This document shows, piece by piece, positions 20,246-29,469 of a DNA stretch of 42,541 nucleotides (the stretch's first letter is position 1; every line of letters begins with the position of its first letter). Under the pieces are notes generated by a model. That model worked only from the letters and a program-made list of their open reading frames with translations, was not told the origin of the DNA and made no database searches. The DNA lies in the NCBI GenBank assembly GCA_030667525.1, contig DAOUVS010000003.1:1-42541 (forward strand), written 5' to 3'. Source of the DNA: Candidatus Zixiibacteriota bacterium (GTDB lineage: Bacteria; Zixibacteria; MSB-5A5; GN15; PGXB01). Made by a program: the position numbers and the translations under genes.

Positions 20246-21427
20246 ATGCGTATCATCATAATTATCCTCGCAATATTCCTTGTGACTATTCTGGCTTCGA
20301 GCGATAGGAGTGCGGAAACAGCCGGGGACAAGGATATTCAAAAATATGTCTTAAAGGTAGAAGGCGATACTATTTATTATAAATGGGGGGAGTCGGAAGG
20401 GGCCATTTCGGTAGGCAACTTAAGTAATTATGATACTTCTCGAGTGGGAGTAGAGCATGATTTCATATTAGTCTCTAATCTGGATACCTTAACAATTAAG
20501 CCAGACAGTCTTCCTGTTAATCTGCTTTTCGTCTTGGGAAAGGACACAATAGTAGAAACGGTTCTTTTCCTGGACTACGAATCTGAAGAACGTGAGGAAC
20601 TTAAGGCTAAGGAAGGCCGGTTGAAATTACTCAGGGAATATTCGAAATTCGGAAAAACACCGGGGGAAAATATCCCGCAGTTTTATTATGCCGACTCCAA
20701 AGATACTAATCTGATTAAATTAAAAGAGTTGTATAATCTTGATAGCGTTGCCGGTCATGGAGATGAAATTGAAAAAATAATCAACTTGATGAAATGGGTA
20801 CATAATATTGTCAGACATGATGGCAATTCTCCAAATCCTACTCCGACTCCAACTCCAACTAATGCCTTAGACATTATATCGGTTTGTAAAAAGGAAAACC
20901 GTGGTGCTAACTGCCGGTTGATGGCCACAATATTAAATGAGGTTTATCTGGCAATGGGTTTTCCATCGCGTCATATTACTTGTCTGCCGTTTGACAAAGA
21001 GGACACGGATTGTCATGTCATCAATATGGTTTATTCGGAAAGTCTGAAAAAATGGCTGAATATGGACCCTTCATTCGAAGCTTATTTCATGGACAAAGAT
21101 AGCAACATATTAGGTATTAATGAAATTCGCCAAAAAATGATAGCTGACGAAAAATTAATTCTCAATGAAGAAATAAATTGGAACGGCCAACCAAGAAGCG
21201 AAGACACTCATTTGAGTTATATGTCCAAAAATCTCTTCCGATTCTCTTGTCCACTTGGAAGTGGATTTGGTTATGAGTCAAATGATTCTCAAGCCGATTG
21301 GGTTTATTTAAATCCAACCGGTTATGATTCTGATAAGATTAATACAACTGATACCCTTGGTACATCTGACAACAAATTTTTTAAACATTACACTGATAAT
21401 GATGAATTATTTTGGGCAAAACCATGA
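20246..21427 (+). CDS. Secreted transglutaminase-like (papain-fold) protein
   Basis: Start at ATG 20246 behind aggag. Signal peptide MRIIIIILAIFLVTILA. ENRGANCRLMATILNEVYLAMGFPSRHITC (Cys), TDCHVINMVYSESLKKWLNMDPS (His/Asp). Confidence 0.8.
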   Translation: MRIIIIILAIFLVTILASSDRSAETAGDKDIQKYVLKVEGDTIYYKWGESEGAISVGNLSNYDTSRVGVEHDFILVSNLDTLTIKPDSLPVNLLFVLGKDTIVETVLFLDYESEEREELKAKEGRLKLLREYSKFGKTPGENIPQFYYADSKDTNLIKLKELYNLDSVAGHGDEIEKIINLMKWVHNIVRHDGNSPNPTPTPTPTNALDIISVCKKENRGANCRLMATILNEVYLAMGFPSRHITCLPFDKEDTDCHVINMVYSESLKKWLNMDPSFEAYFMDKDSNILGINEIRQKMIADEKLILNEEINWNGQPRSEDTHLSYMSKNLFRFSCPLGSGFGYESNDSQADWVYLNPTGYDSDKINTTDTLGTSDNKFFKHYTDNDELFWAKP

Positions 21428-21531
21428 TTCTTTTGATCGCGTTTGCATTTGGATTTAATATAGCTTTGATTGTGGCGGCCGGGCTATATCTGCTCGCTTT
21501 TGCGCTTCTTTCGGCAAAAGCTTCCTGGTGA
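21424..21531 (+). CDS. Putative 35-aa single-TM small protein translationally coupled to the transglutaminase-like gene
   Basis: ATGA overlap with upstream stop; translates to MILLIAFAFGFNIALIVAAGLYLLAFALLSAKASW*. Absent from the supplied ORF track because of its size. Confidence 0.4.
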   Translation: MILLIAFAFGFNIALIVAAGLYLLAFALLSAKASW

Positions 21532-21540
21532 TTATGATAT

Positions 21541-21582
21541 AATAAATTAGGGACAGGATAAAAATCCTGTCCCTAATTTATT
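21541..21582. terminator. Strong stem-loop, bidirectional terminator between convergent genes
   Basis: aataaattagggacaggat-aaaa-atcctgtccctaatttatt, perfect 19-bp stem with 4-nt loop, AT-rich at both bases. Confidence 0.8.
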
Positions 21583-21603
21583 TCTACAAAGATGACCCAA
21601 CTA

Positions 21604-23334
21604 TTAAATGTCCAACAACTGCCTGATATACTTCGGTGCCGGGGTTCCAAATGAAAGCAGCTTATCATGGAAAGCAAGCATATCAAAACTGTCTCCGGCT
21701 TTGGCCTGATAATCTTTTCTGATATCGTTGATCTCTATATTACCCATATAATATGTTGATAGCTGAGTTGACGACAGACAGGCTCGACGCCATTTTCCGG
21801 CCGCTTCACCATCCTCCTGAAAACCTTTGTTTATCATCAGTGCCATCGCTTCATCCTCGGTCATTCCGGCGGTATGGATCTTTTGGTCGAGAATGACATT
21901 GATCACCATCCGCAGACGCATCTTGAGCATCTGCATTTTCAGTTCCGCTCCGCCAAAACCGTGCTCGACCATAAGTTGCTCGCTGTAGGTAGCCCAGCCC
22001 TCGGTAAATGTTCCACTGCCGAAGATAGACCTGATAAGCGTTGGTGCCTTGAACCGATTGGAGTGCGTGGCATGAAGATAATGCCCCGGCATCGCCTCAT
22101 GGACCGTCAAGTTAACCAGCATAAAATTGTTGTACTCGCGAAAATACGACTCGACTCTTTTATTGTTCCAATTTTCCGGTGGTGGCGCAATTGCATAAAA
22201 AGTTTCACCTTTTTCTTCGAGTGGGCCGGGTGAACTGCAATATGCTATCGCTACCCCCCGCTCAAATTCCGGCATGACCACGATGTCGATCGCATCACCA
22301 AAGAGTGTAACAAGTTTTTTCTCCCTGACAAAATCTTTGCATTCCCGTAGTTTCTGTTTGGCTAGTTCAATAATATTGTCTTCGGTCGGGCGTTTATCGG
22401 CAAGTTTATCCAAAACCATTTTGATGATCTGATCTTTTTTGGTAACGGTCGCGTCAAACACCTCTTCCGAATAATATTTTTTGAATAATGGTACAGCAGT
22501 TACATACATCTGTTCGGTTACAGCCTCAAGTTCCTCCTCGGCTCGCCTTAGAAGTTCCTCTTTGTCTATATCAGAATCAAGCGCATAACGAAGTTTTTTC
22601 CGAAACAGTTCATCGCCAAGCCTGAAATCTCCATTAGAACGGGGGAGAAGATCGTTTTGTAACCATGTTTTATATTCTTCGAGCGCAGCTACCGCCTGTT
22701 GTTGAACAGGTTTGATCTCTTCGATTAGTTTTGGGACCTGCTCAAGATAGCTGTTCAACTCATCGCGGATCAGAGAAATTGTACCGTCTATTTGTTGAAT
22801 TGCTGTTTCCGTAAATATCTTTGGCGGGTTCTTTAAATTGGCGCGGGCATCATCCAATACCTTTGGAATTGCTTCAAGTCGTCCCTTAACATTTTTCAGA
22901 CGTTCCGCCAGTGGTGCAAAATCATGTGCTATCAGTTGATATATCGCCCCGCCCGGATTGTATCTTCTTGGGTTCCACTCATACGATTTCAATGTATCAG
23001 TTCTGAAGATTGAATATTTGAGCCCGTTAGACATTATTTGATAATCGATTTGATTGGACTGACTCAATTCTGAGGGATCGATTGTACTTAACGAATCAAG
23101 ATAATCGCGGGAGAATTTCAAATCCTCCAAAATACCATCCAAACTGTAATCATTGAGGCGGTGGTCAAAACGATGATCGCCAAGCCAGGTGGCCCATTCG
23201 GGACTTTGCTGGATCAGTGTTTCAATATATTGATTGGCAAGTTCTTCAAATCTATTATCCATTTTTTCGCTCCCCGTACAGGAAAAAACAGTTAAAATTA
23301 ATCCGACTGTGATTATTAACAAGAATAATTTCAT
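21604..23334 (-). CDS. DUF885 family protein (putative metallopeptidase-like lipoprotein)
   Basis: VHEAMPGHYLHATHSNR and GTFTEGWATYSEQLM motifs; lipobox VFSC. Start taken at MKLFLLII (ORF-track start is 23409). Confidence 0.88.
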   Translation of the reverse strand: MKLFLLIITVGLILTVFSCTGSEKMDNRFEELANQYIETLIQQSPEWATWLGDHRFDHRLNDYSLDGILEDLKFSRDYLDSLSTIDPSELSQSNQIDYQIMSNGLKYSIFRTDTLKSYEWNPRRYNPGGAIYQLIAHDFAPLAERLKNVKGRLEAIPKVLDDARANLKNPPKIFTETAIQQIDGTISLIRDELNSYLEQVPKLIEEIKPVQQQAVAALEEYKTWLQNDLLPRSNGDFRLGDELFRKKLRYALDSDIDKEELLRRAEEELEAVTEQMYVTAVPLFKKYYSEEVFDATVTKKDQIIKMVLDKLADKRPTEDNIIELAKQKLRECKDFVREKKLVTLFGDAIDIVVMPEFERGVAIAYCSSPGPLEEKGETFYAIAPPPENWNNKRVESYFREYNNFMLVNLTVHEAMPGHYLHATHSNRFKAPTLIRSIFGSGTFTEGWATYSEQLMVEHGFGGAELKMQMLKMRLRMVINVILDQKIHTAGMTEDEAMALMINKGFQEDGEAAGKWRRACLSSTQLSTYYMGNIEINDIRKDYQAKAGDSFDMLAFHDKLLSFGTPAPKYIRQLLDI

Positions 23335-23454
23335 AACTCCTCCGGCAAAGAATTTTTTATCTCCTTGAATTGCAATAAGATAATACCGGATATGTTTTCC
23401 AATGTCCAATAATTTTCATTCTGGGAATATTGAATTAATCAAGCTATGATATAA

Positions 23455-23482
23455 TTGACTCCAGCCGCCAAATAGTTATATT
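23455..23482 (+). promoter_or_regulatory. Candidate sigma70-type promoter upstream of hgcA
   Basis: TTGACT (23455-23460), 16-nt spacer, TATATT (23477-23482), in the divergent intergenic region. Confidence 0.4.
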
Positions 23483-23503
23483 AATTTAGGCATAATTAGG
23501 AGC

Positions 23504-23521
23504 AATATTGTCCACAATATT
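23504..23521. promoter_or_regulatory. Candidate operator: perfect 8-bp inverted repeat upstream of hgcA
   Basis: aatattgt-cc-acaatatt, 22 nt after the candidate -10 and 36 nt before the hgcA ATG. Confidence 0.4.
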
Positions 23522-23557
23522 ATGGAAGTTGAAACTTTATTACTGAATTGATTTAAA

Positions 23558-24616
23558 ATGAATATGGAGTCAAAAAAGCCAGACTGGATAATTGGGGAAA
23601 TAAAATCAAATATCGGAGAAATTCCGGTTGTTGATACCAATTTATCTTTATCAGACAGGCTGGGTGGATGGAAAGTCGGCTGGGGTTTCGGTCGAAATAA
23701 TTATCGGGTTGATCCCGGTCTTTATGCTGTTGGCAATCCCACCGAAGAGTCACCGGTATTTGTGTCAGCAAATTACAAACTAAGCTTTGATCGTCTTCGT
23801 GAGAATCTTGGCGGTCTTGACGGTTGGATAATGGTTATTGACACCAAAGGAATAAATGTCTGGTGTGCCGCCGGCAAAGGTACCTTTGGTACCGATGAAA
23901 TTGTTACTCGTCTCGGATACACCAGATTAGCCGAGGTTGTTTCGCATCGCCGCCTGATAGTTCCCCAATTAGGTGCTCCGGGCATTGCGGCACATGAAGT
24001 CAAGGATCGAAGTGGGTTTAGAGTTATATATGGCCCGGTTCGTGCCGCTGATATATCTGATTATATTAAGGCGGGAAATAAAGCGACCCCGCAAATGCGA
24101 AAAGTCAGGTTTAACACCTGGGATCGTTTCGTCTTGGTACCTAACGATCTGATGGCATCATTCAAATATGCTCTGATTGCAGCGGCAGTATTATTTATTA
24201 TATCAGGATTAGGCCGTGATATATTTTCAGTTGAACGTATGATAAATAACGGTACTGTTTTGGCCTCACTTATTACCATAGGCTATATTTTTGGAACTGC
24301 ACTACCGCCGATTCTTCTGCCATTGTTACCCGGAAAATCATTTTCTCTAAAAGGGGTTTGGGTTGGTTTGCTTCTGTTTTTTGTTATTGGTTGGTACTCT
24401 AATAATTTTATAACACTGTTTTCAAACAAACTGTCTCTATATGCGTGGTTGCTTCTTCTTCCGGCCATAAGCAGTTTTGTCACCATGAATTTTACCGGTA
24501 GCTCAACATATACTTCTCTGTCTGGCGTACTAAAAGAGATGAAAGTTGCCGTTCCGATTCAGGCCGGTGCCGCTCTTATTGGTTTAATACTTTTGATAGT
24601 TGGGATATTTATATGA
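23558..24616 (+). CDS. hgcA: Mercury methylation corrinoid protein HgcA
   Basis: Cap-helix motif NVWCAAGKGTFGT (aa 100-107 = N-V-W-C-A-A-G-K, nt 23855-23878), which diagnoses HgcA; CFeSP-like N-terminal domain; hydrophobic multi-TM C-terminal domain from about aa 207; directly followed by HgcB-like ferredoxin. Confidence 0.95.
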   Translation: MNMESKKPDWIIGEIKSNIGEIPVVDTNLSLSDRLGGWKVGWGFGRNNYRVDPGLYAVGNPTEESPVFVSANYKLSFDRLRENLGGLDGWIMVIDTKGINVWCAAGKGTFGTDEIVTRLGYTRLAEVVSHRRLIVPQLGAPGIAAHEVKDRSGFRVIYGPVRAADISDYIKAGNKATPQMRKVRFNTWDRFVLVPNDLMASFKYALIAAAVLFIISGLGRDIFSVERMINNGTVLASLITIGYIFGTALPPILLPLLPGKSFSLKGVWVGLLLFFVIGWYSNNFITLFSNKLSLYAWLLLLPAISSFVTMNFTGSSTYTSLSGVLKEMKVAVPIQAGAALIGLILLIVGIFI

Positions 24617-24909
24617 TCGGTATGCGCTATCTCCCCGATGTTGTCACGTTGGAATACGATGAAACCAAGTGCAACGGATGCCAGATGTGTATTATAGTTT
24701 GTCCCCATGCTGTCTTTACCATTGAAAATAAAAGAGCGAAAATGGTTGATCGCGACGCCTGTATGGAATGCGGCGCCTGCGCAAAAAATTGCCCGGAGGA
24801 GGCCTTGTCGGTCAGAGCCGGGGTTGGATGTGCCAATGCAATTATTATCGGTGCCATCAGAAATACGGAACCGACCTGCGGTTGCGAGGATAACTCTTCC
24901 TGTTGCTAA
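24613..24909 (+). CDS. hgcB: Mercury methylation ferredoxin HgcB
   Basis: CNGCQMCIIVCP and CMECGACAKNCP [4Fe-4S] motifs, isolated Cys73 and terminal Cys97-Cys98 pair; ATGA overlap with hgcA. Confidence 0.93.
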   Translation: MIGMRYLPDVVTLEYDETKCNGCQMCIIVCPHAVFTIENKRAKMVDRDACMECGACAKNCPEEALSVRAGVGCANAIIIGAIRNTEPTCGCEDNSSCC

Positions 24910-24945
24910 GCTACGATAGATTTTAATTTTTGAAATAAACTGGGT

Positions 24946-27900
24946 TTAAGTCACTGGCGTTTTGATATGTGATTTTCGATCAAGTTCTTCTCTGATAGCT
25001 TTACTTAAGACACCAAATGTAAACGGTTTTTTAACATACGACCCGGCTCCCAGAGATAACATTTCATCGACTCTCTCGGTGGCCGAAAAACCGCTGACGA
25101 CAACAGCTTTTTGACCCGGATGTATTTTTAGTATCTCACGATAGGTCTCCAGACCATCAAAATCTTTTTCCATTATCATATCCATAATAACGAGATCAGC
25201 TTTGTTTTTGGATAGATGATCAATCGCTTTGTGCCCATTATCAACTGTTGCCACTTTGTATCCGAGATTAGTTAAGAACTCGGAAGCAATATCCCGCTGT
25301 TCGGGAGCATCGTCAACAATTAGAATCGTTTCCTGACCACCAATTTCGTCCCTGGTATTGATAATTGTCTCCATCGGTTTTTCGATAGCCTTGAAATAAA
25401 GAACAAACTCGGTTCCCTTTCCCCTGGTAGAGAATATGTCGTAATACCCATGATGATCTTTTACGATACCATAAACTACTGACAAACCAAGTCCGCTGCC
25501 GCTGGAACCCATTATTTTCTTGGAAAAATACGGCTCAAATATTTTATCCAGATCTTCCGGGTTTATTCCTGTGCCGGAATCACGGACACGGAGAATAACA
25601 TATTCGCCCGGTTCGACTTTCTCATACCCGCCAAAAAGTTTGTCTATTGATTTCTGTGATACAGAAATATTCAAAGTTCCCGAAGCCGGTATCGCATCTG
25701 AGGCATTAACAATCAGGTTCATCACAACTTTGGATAGATGCGGTGATGAACCGTTTATAAACAAATATCTATCTTTGAAATCACAATTCAGTTTTATCTC
25801 CGGCCTCTCCTCAGATAGTTTTCGGTAACTGGGTGAGTCCAAATATGATTCGATTACTTCAACCAGATTGGTCGGTTCCATTTCGTACCGGCCACGACGA
25901 GCCAGGGTCAACAGATCCTGAATAACATCGGCGGCATCTTTAGCCGAACGGCCGATTCGTTGCACCTGTTTTCGTATGGGACTATCCTTGGGCAGTTTCA
26001 TCAGGATTAATTCCGGGTAACCAACCAATGGACCCAGCATATTATTAAGATCATGAGCAACACCACCAGCTAAAATACCGAGTGATTCCATTCTTTGTGC
26101 TCGCTCCAATTCATCCTGAAGTGATAGCTTCTGATTAATCATCTGCTTTCTATCAATTGCCATTGCTAGATAATTGGACATAGATGAAAGAAGTTGAAGG
26201 TCATCTAAAGAATATACATTTGCATCATGATAATTCTGAACGACAGCGACACCAATTACACCCTGTGCGGTTTTTAGAGGAACGCCAAGCCAAATTGGCG
26301 ATGGTGTGCCAACTAATTCAACTTCATTTCTCTGTACCAATTTATCATGATACCTTTCATCCACCAGAAGTGATTCGCCGGTTCTTCTAACATAATCGGT
26401 CAGGCTTTTACGAAGTTCTGCCGGACTAAAATCAATATCTTCATATTCATCAACACAGTAAGGGAAAGTGTATAATTTTGTATCCGGGTTATACAGGGCG
26501 ACATAAAAATTCGAGGCATCAATAAATGTTTCCAATGTTATATGAATAATTTTTAGTAGTTCTTCTACACTTTTTGAAGCATTGGATGCTTCTGATATTT
26601 TGAATAATGCGGATCGAACTTTTTCTGAACGTTTGCGTTCCGTATTTGAATAAACTTGCGCCAATTGACCGGAAATTTCATCAATAAAAGCAATTTCGTC
26701 GTCTTTCCATTCACGCGGTTCACCGGTATGCTCAGCGCAAATCACCCCCAGAAGCTTACCGGACACTTGGAATGATGTGTCAAGCATAGAACTGATTTCC
26801 AACGGTACAAGATAGCTTTCAGTAAACTCACTGGTACGGGGATCGGTTTGAGCGTTATTGCAGGCAAGAATGCGTTCATTATTGATCGCTGCAAAGTATT
26901 TGGGGAAATCGGATATTTTAAGAACAGTTCCCTGCGAATGTTTTAAATTCGATACTTCAAAAAGATCTATACATTGCATCTGGGTATTTTCCTCGTCAAA
27001 CATCCAGATACTTACTCGTTCGACATTGAGAGCTTCAGCAACAATTTCCACTATTGACTCTATGGCACTATCAAAATTGCCGTTAATAACTCTTTCATCA
27101 GATATTAGACGGCTGATAGCGATTCTTTGATTTTGTCCCCGCTCCAGCCGCTGACGTTTTTGCTCTTCGACTTTTTTGCGCTCACTCAACTCTTTTTGTA
27201 ATTCACTTGTTCGTATTTCGACCTGCGCCTCAAGATTTTGATGAGACGCTTTCAGCTCATCAAAGGCACATTCAAGTCCTAAGCTCATTTTGTTAAACGC
27301 CAAACCAAGCGGAATAAAATCTTTATTCAAAGGTGAGATATCAATGGAACATTCCCTGCCTCCGTCTTGTATTCTCTTGGCAGCATTTTCAAAAATTTTA
27401 ATTGGTTTTACAATTCTTGAGGCAATCAAATTGCCCGCCGCAAAAACAGCCAGCAGCACCAAAATTGATAATCCCAATAAATAGGCAATACTTGATTTTA
27501 CCCTGCTCGCAACGGATATTTCTGATATGGCCAGCCAGATATCGCCAACAAATTCACCTTCATATTTTATTGGCTTTGATACAATTACCATATCATTTAT
27601 ATGATTAATAATCAGAGTATCAATAGCCGGACAATATACGTCCAGGTCATCCAAATAATCGACTTTACTGTGAAAAAATATCTCTTTATCATCCTCGCCA
27701 CAAATACATATGCCTATTATATCTTCATCTTCGAAGGCACCAATGACAATATCATTTAAATAGGCAGTATCTTCAATTTCAATCCTCGGTCCTACATTGA
27801 TGGCCAGAACTGAAATTAAACTAATTGCGCGCCTCTCCATATCGTCATGAAGCTGGTCATTTATCTGAAAAACGGTCAGTACAATAAAAAACCCAAGCGA

Positions 27901-27960
27901 TAACGATACCAGCGCCAATGTCAGTATAAGAATTTGAGTTTTGGTTGAAAGCGATTTCAT
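24946..27960 (-). CDS. Hybrid sensor histidine kinase: TM sensor, HAMP, two GAF domains, HisKA/HATPase, receiver
   Basis: LGILAGGVAHDLNNMLGPLVGYPELI (H box), GSSGSGLGLSVVYGIVKDHHG (G box), TILIVDDAPEQRD...LVIMDMIMEKDFDG receiver, GAF-like segments. Confidence 0.92.
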   Translation of the reverse strand: MKSLSTKTQILILTLALVSLSLGFFIVLTVFQINDQLHDDMERRAISLISVLAINVGPRIEIEDTAYLNDIVIGAFEDEDIIGICICGEDDKEIFFHSKVDYLDDLDVYCPAIDTLIINHINDMVIVSKPIKYEGEFVGDIWLAISEISVASRVKSSIAYLLGLSILVLLAVFAAGNLIASRIVKPIKIFENAAKRIQDGGRECSIDISPLNKDFIPLGLAFNKMSLGLECAFDELKASHQNLEAQVEIRTSELQKELSERKKVEEQKRQRLERGQNQRIAISRLISDERVINGNFDSAIESIVEIVAEALNVERVSIWMFDEENTQMQCIDLFEVSNLKHSQGTVLKISDFPKYFAAINNERILACNNAQTDPRTSEFTESYLVPLEISSMLDTSFQVSGKLLGVICAEHTGEPREWKDDEIAFIDEISGQLAQVYSNTERKRSEKVRSALFKISEASNASKSVEELLKIIHITLETFIDASNFYVALYNPDTKLYTFPYCVDEYEDIDFSPAELRKSLTDYVRRTGESLLVDERYHDKLVQRNEVELVGTPSPIWLGVPLKTAQGVIGVAVVQNYHDANVYSLDDLQLLSSMSNYLAMAIDRKQMINQKLSLQDELERAQRMESLGILAGGVAHDLNNMLGPLVGYPELILMKLPKDSPIRKQVQRIGRSAKDAADVIQDLLTLARRGRYEMEPTNLVEVIESYLDSPSYRKLSEERPEIKLNCDFKDRYLFINGSSPHLSKVVMNLIVNASDAIPASGTLNISVSQKSIDKLFGGYEKVEPGEYVILRVRDSGTGINPEDLDKIFEPYFSKKIMGSSGSGLGLSVVYGIVKDHHGYYDIFSTRGKGTEFVLYFKAIEKPMETIINTRDEIGGQETILIVDDAPEQRDIASEFLTNLGYKVATVDNGHKAIDHLSKNKADLVIMDMIMEKDFDGLETYREILKIHPGQKAVVVSGFSATERVDEMLSLGAGSYVKKPFTFGVLSKAIREELDRKSHIKTPVT

Positions 27961-28301
27961 TATTTGCCTAATTATTTGTTATCAATATCGCTCGTCTTTG
28001 GTAAGAAGCGCGCCAAAGGCGCTGCCTGAAAATAAAAACGATACCTTGCCATATTATTGCACTGCCTAATTCCCCACAGGTTCTATCCCAATTTCTTAGC
28101 TGCAGATATAATTATATTTTTCTACCTTCATCTATACTTCGGCAGAATTGGGGAAAATATTATGTTATCTTATGATGTTTAATGAAAGTAAGGTGTTACT
28201 CTACAATGGGATACGGGAGATAAAAAAATTATGATTATATTTCTCCGATTTGAATTATTCTGTCGGCCGAGAATATTATTTCTGGTTCAGAATATTAATT
28301 T

Positions 28302-29291
28302 TTATTTGCCAATATCATTAATTAGCGATTCAAACTCAGGATTTTCTCTAAGTGCCTTTAAATCATCATCTTTACTTGCCTGAATTTTAAGTTTGGGATT
28401 AAGATTAAGTGATTTTTTCGTCGCCTCCAAAGCGCCGGTTTTGTCGCCGGCCGCCAGACGGATCACGGCCAGATCATATAAAACTTCGGCATAATCGGGC
28501 GCCATTTTGGCTGTTCTTTCCATATGCGGCAGGGCCTCGGCATATTTTTTTTCGGTAAATAGCGTCCAGGCCTCATTCCAGGCATAATTCATCTGAGCTA
28601 TTTTTAATATCCGGCCAAGTTCCTTAAAAGGTTCGGCATGATCGTCAACCCGAACATCAATCGCCCTGTCTGTATATCCTCCGTATCCGGTACCTTCCCG
28701 AACCACCAGCAGAGCCGCCGATTGTTTACCCCGAGAATCGCCGCCATTCGCCTCGCCGGCCAGAAGTGCCGCATAAAGTTTATCAGCGAGGGTGCCTTCT
28801 GTTTCTAAAAAAGCTTTTTCCATTGCATCAACAACAGCTTCCCCAGTCAGAATATTCCCCTGAATCGCATAGTTTTCGCCACTGCGTCCACCGGCCCAGG
28901 CCGAGCAACCGGTTCCGGTATAAGTGACAGATTTCCCATCCGCTCCGACAATCCCAAATTGCCGCCGTTCCGGATCATTATCATCGCGCAAAAGAACCGT
29001 TTTTACCTCTTCAGGTGTTAATCCCTTTTCCAAAAGTTCCAGTCCGCGCCAGCCAAAACTGGTATTGGCATAGGCCTGAGTTGCGACCGCTCCGACTCCG
29101 GCTTTGGCCCAGGGAACCACATTTCCAACTGTAAAAAATCTTGACGCCACCGCTATCCCCAATTCCCCGGTGACTGGATCCCCGGCAACAATTGAAAAGG
29201 TGGCAATATTAGATTGATTGTCCGCCCCAACCGAATGACTACCGATCAAAAGCATTAGTACTATACCGAACATAATATTTCTTTTTTTCAT
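28302..29291 (-). CDS. DUF1028 family Ntn-hydrolase-like protein with C-terminal TPR region
   Basis: ATFSIVAGDPVTGELGIAVASRFFTVGNVVPWAKAGVGAVATQAYAN; TGTGCSAWAGG; TPR-like C-terminus. Start taken at MKKRNIMFGIVLML (ORF-track start is 29357). Confidence 0.9.
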   Translation of the reverse strand: MKKRNIMFGIVLMLLIGSHSVGADNQSNIATFSIVAGDPVTGELGIAVASRFFTVGNVVPWAKAGVGAVATQAYANTSFGWRGLELLEKGLTPEEVKTVLLRDDNDPERRQFGIVGADGKSVTYTGTGCSAWAGGRSGENYAIQGNILTGEAVVDAMEKAFLETEGTLADKLYAALLAGEANGGDSRGKQSAALLVVREGTGYGGYTDRAIDVRVDDHAEPFKELGRILKIAQMNYAWNEAWTLFTEKKYAEALPHMERTAKMAPDYAEVLYDLAVIRLAAGDKTGALEATKKSLNLNPKLKIQASKDDDLKALRENPEFESLINDIGK

Positions 29292-29394
29292 TTCACTCTC
29301 CATTTTTTTCTGATACCGTTTCCTAATAATTTGGAAAATAAAACCAATCGTCAACAAGAAACTATTTGAAAATAAAAGAATTGATAATAAAATA

Positions 29395-29435
29395 GGCGGA
29401 CACTCTCTGTAAGCTTGTAAGGAAGAGCGTCCGCC
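29395..29435 (-). terminator. Stem-loop downstream of the 29470..30240 OMP gene
   Basis: ggcggacactct-N17-agagcgtccgcc, 12-bp stem with one mismatch, in the intergenic region. Confidence 0.6.
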
Positions 29436-29469
29436 CGAATGGAGGGTGTTAGAGATTTTTATTATTTAC

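Noticed and set aside
20841-20870. Short tandem repeat encoding NPTPTPTPT
   Set aside because: Only about four PT units inside a transglutaminase-like protein; an ordinary linker.
23558-24909. Alternative reading of hgcAB as an acetyl-CoA synthase corrinoid protein plus generic ferredoxin
   Set aside because: The NVWCAAGK cap helix with TM C-terminus, paired with a Cys73/CC-tailed ferredoxin, is specific to HgcAB; no acsB/acsD/cdh genes are adjacent.
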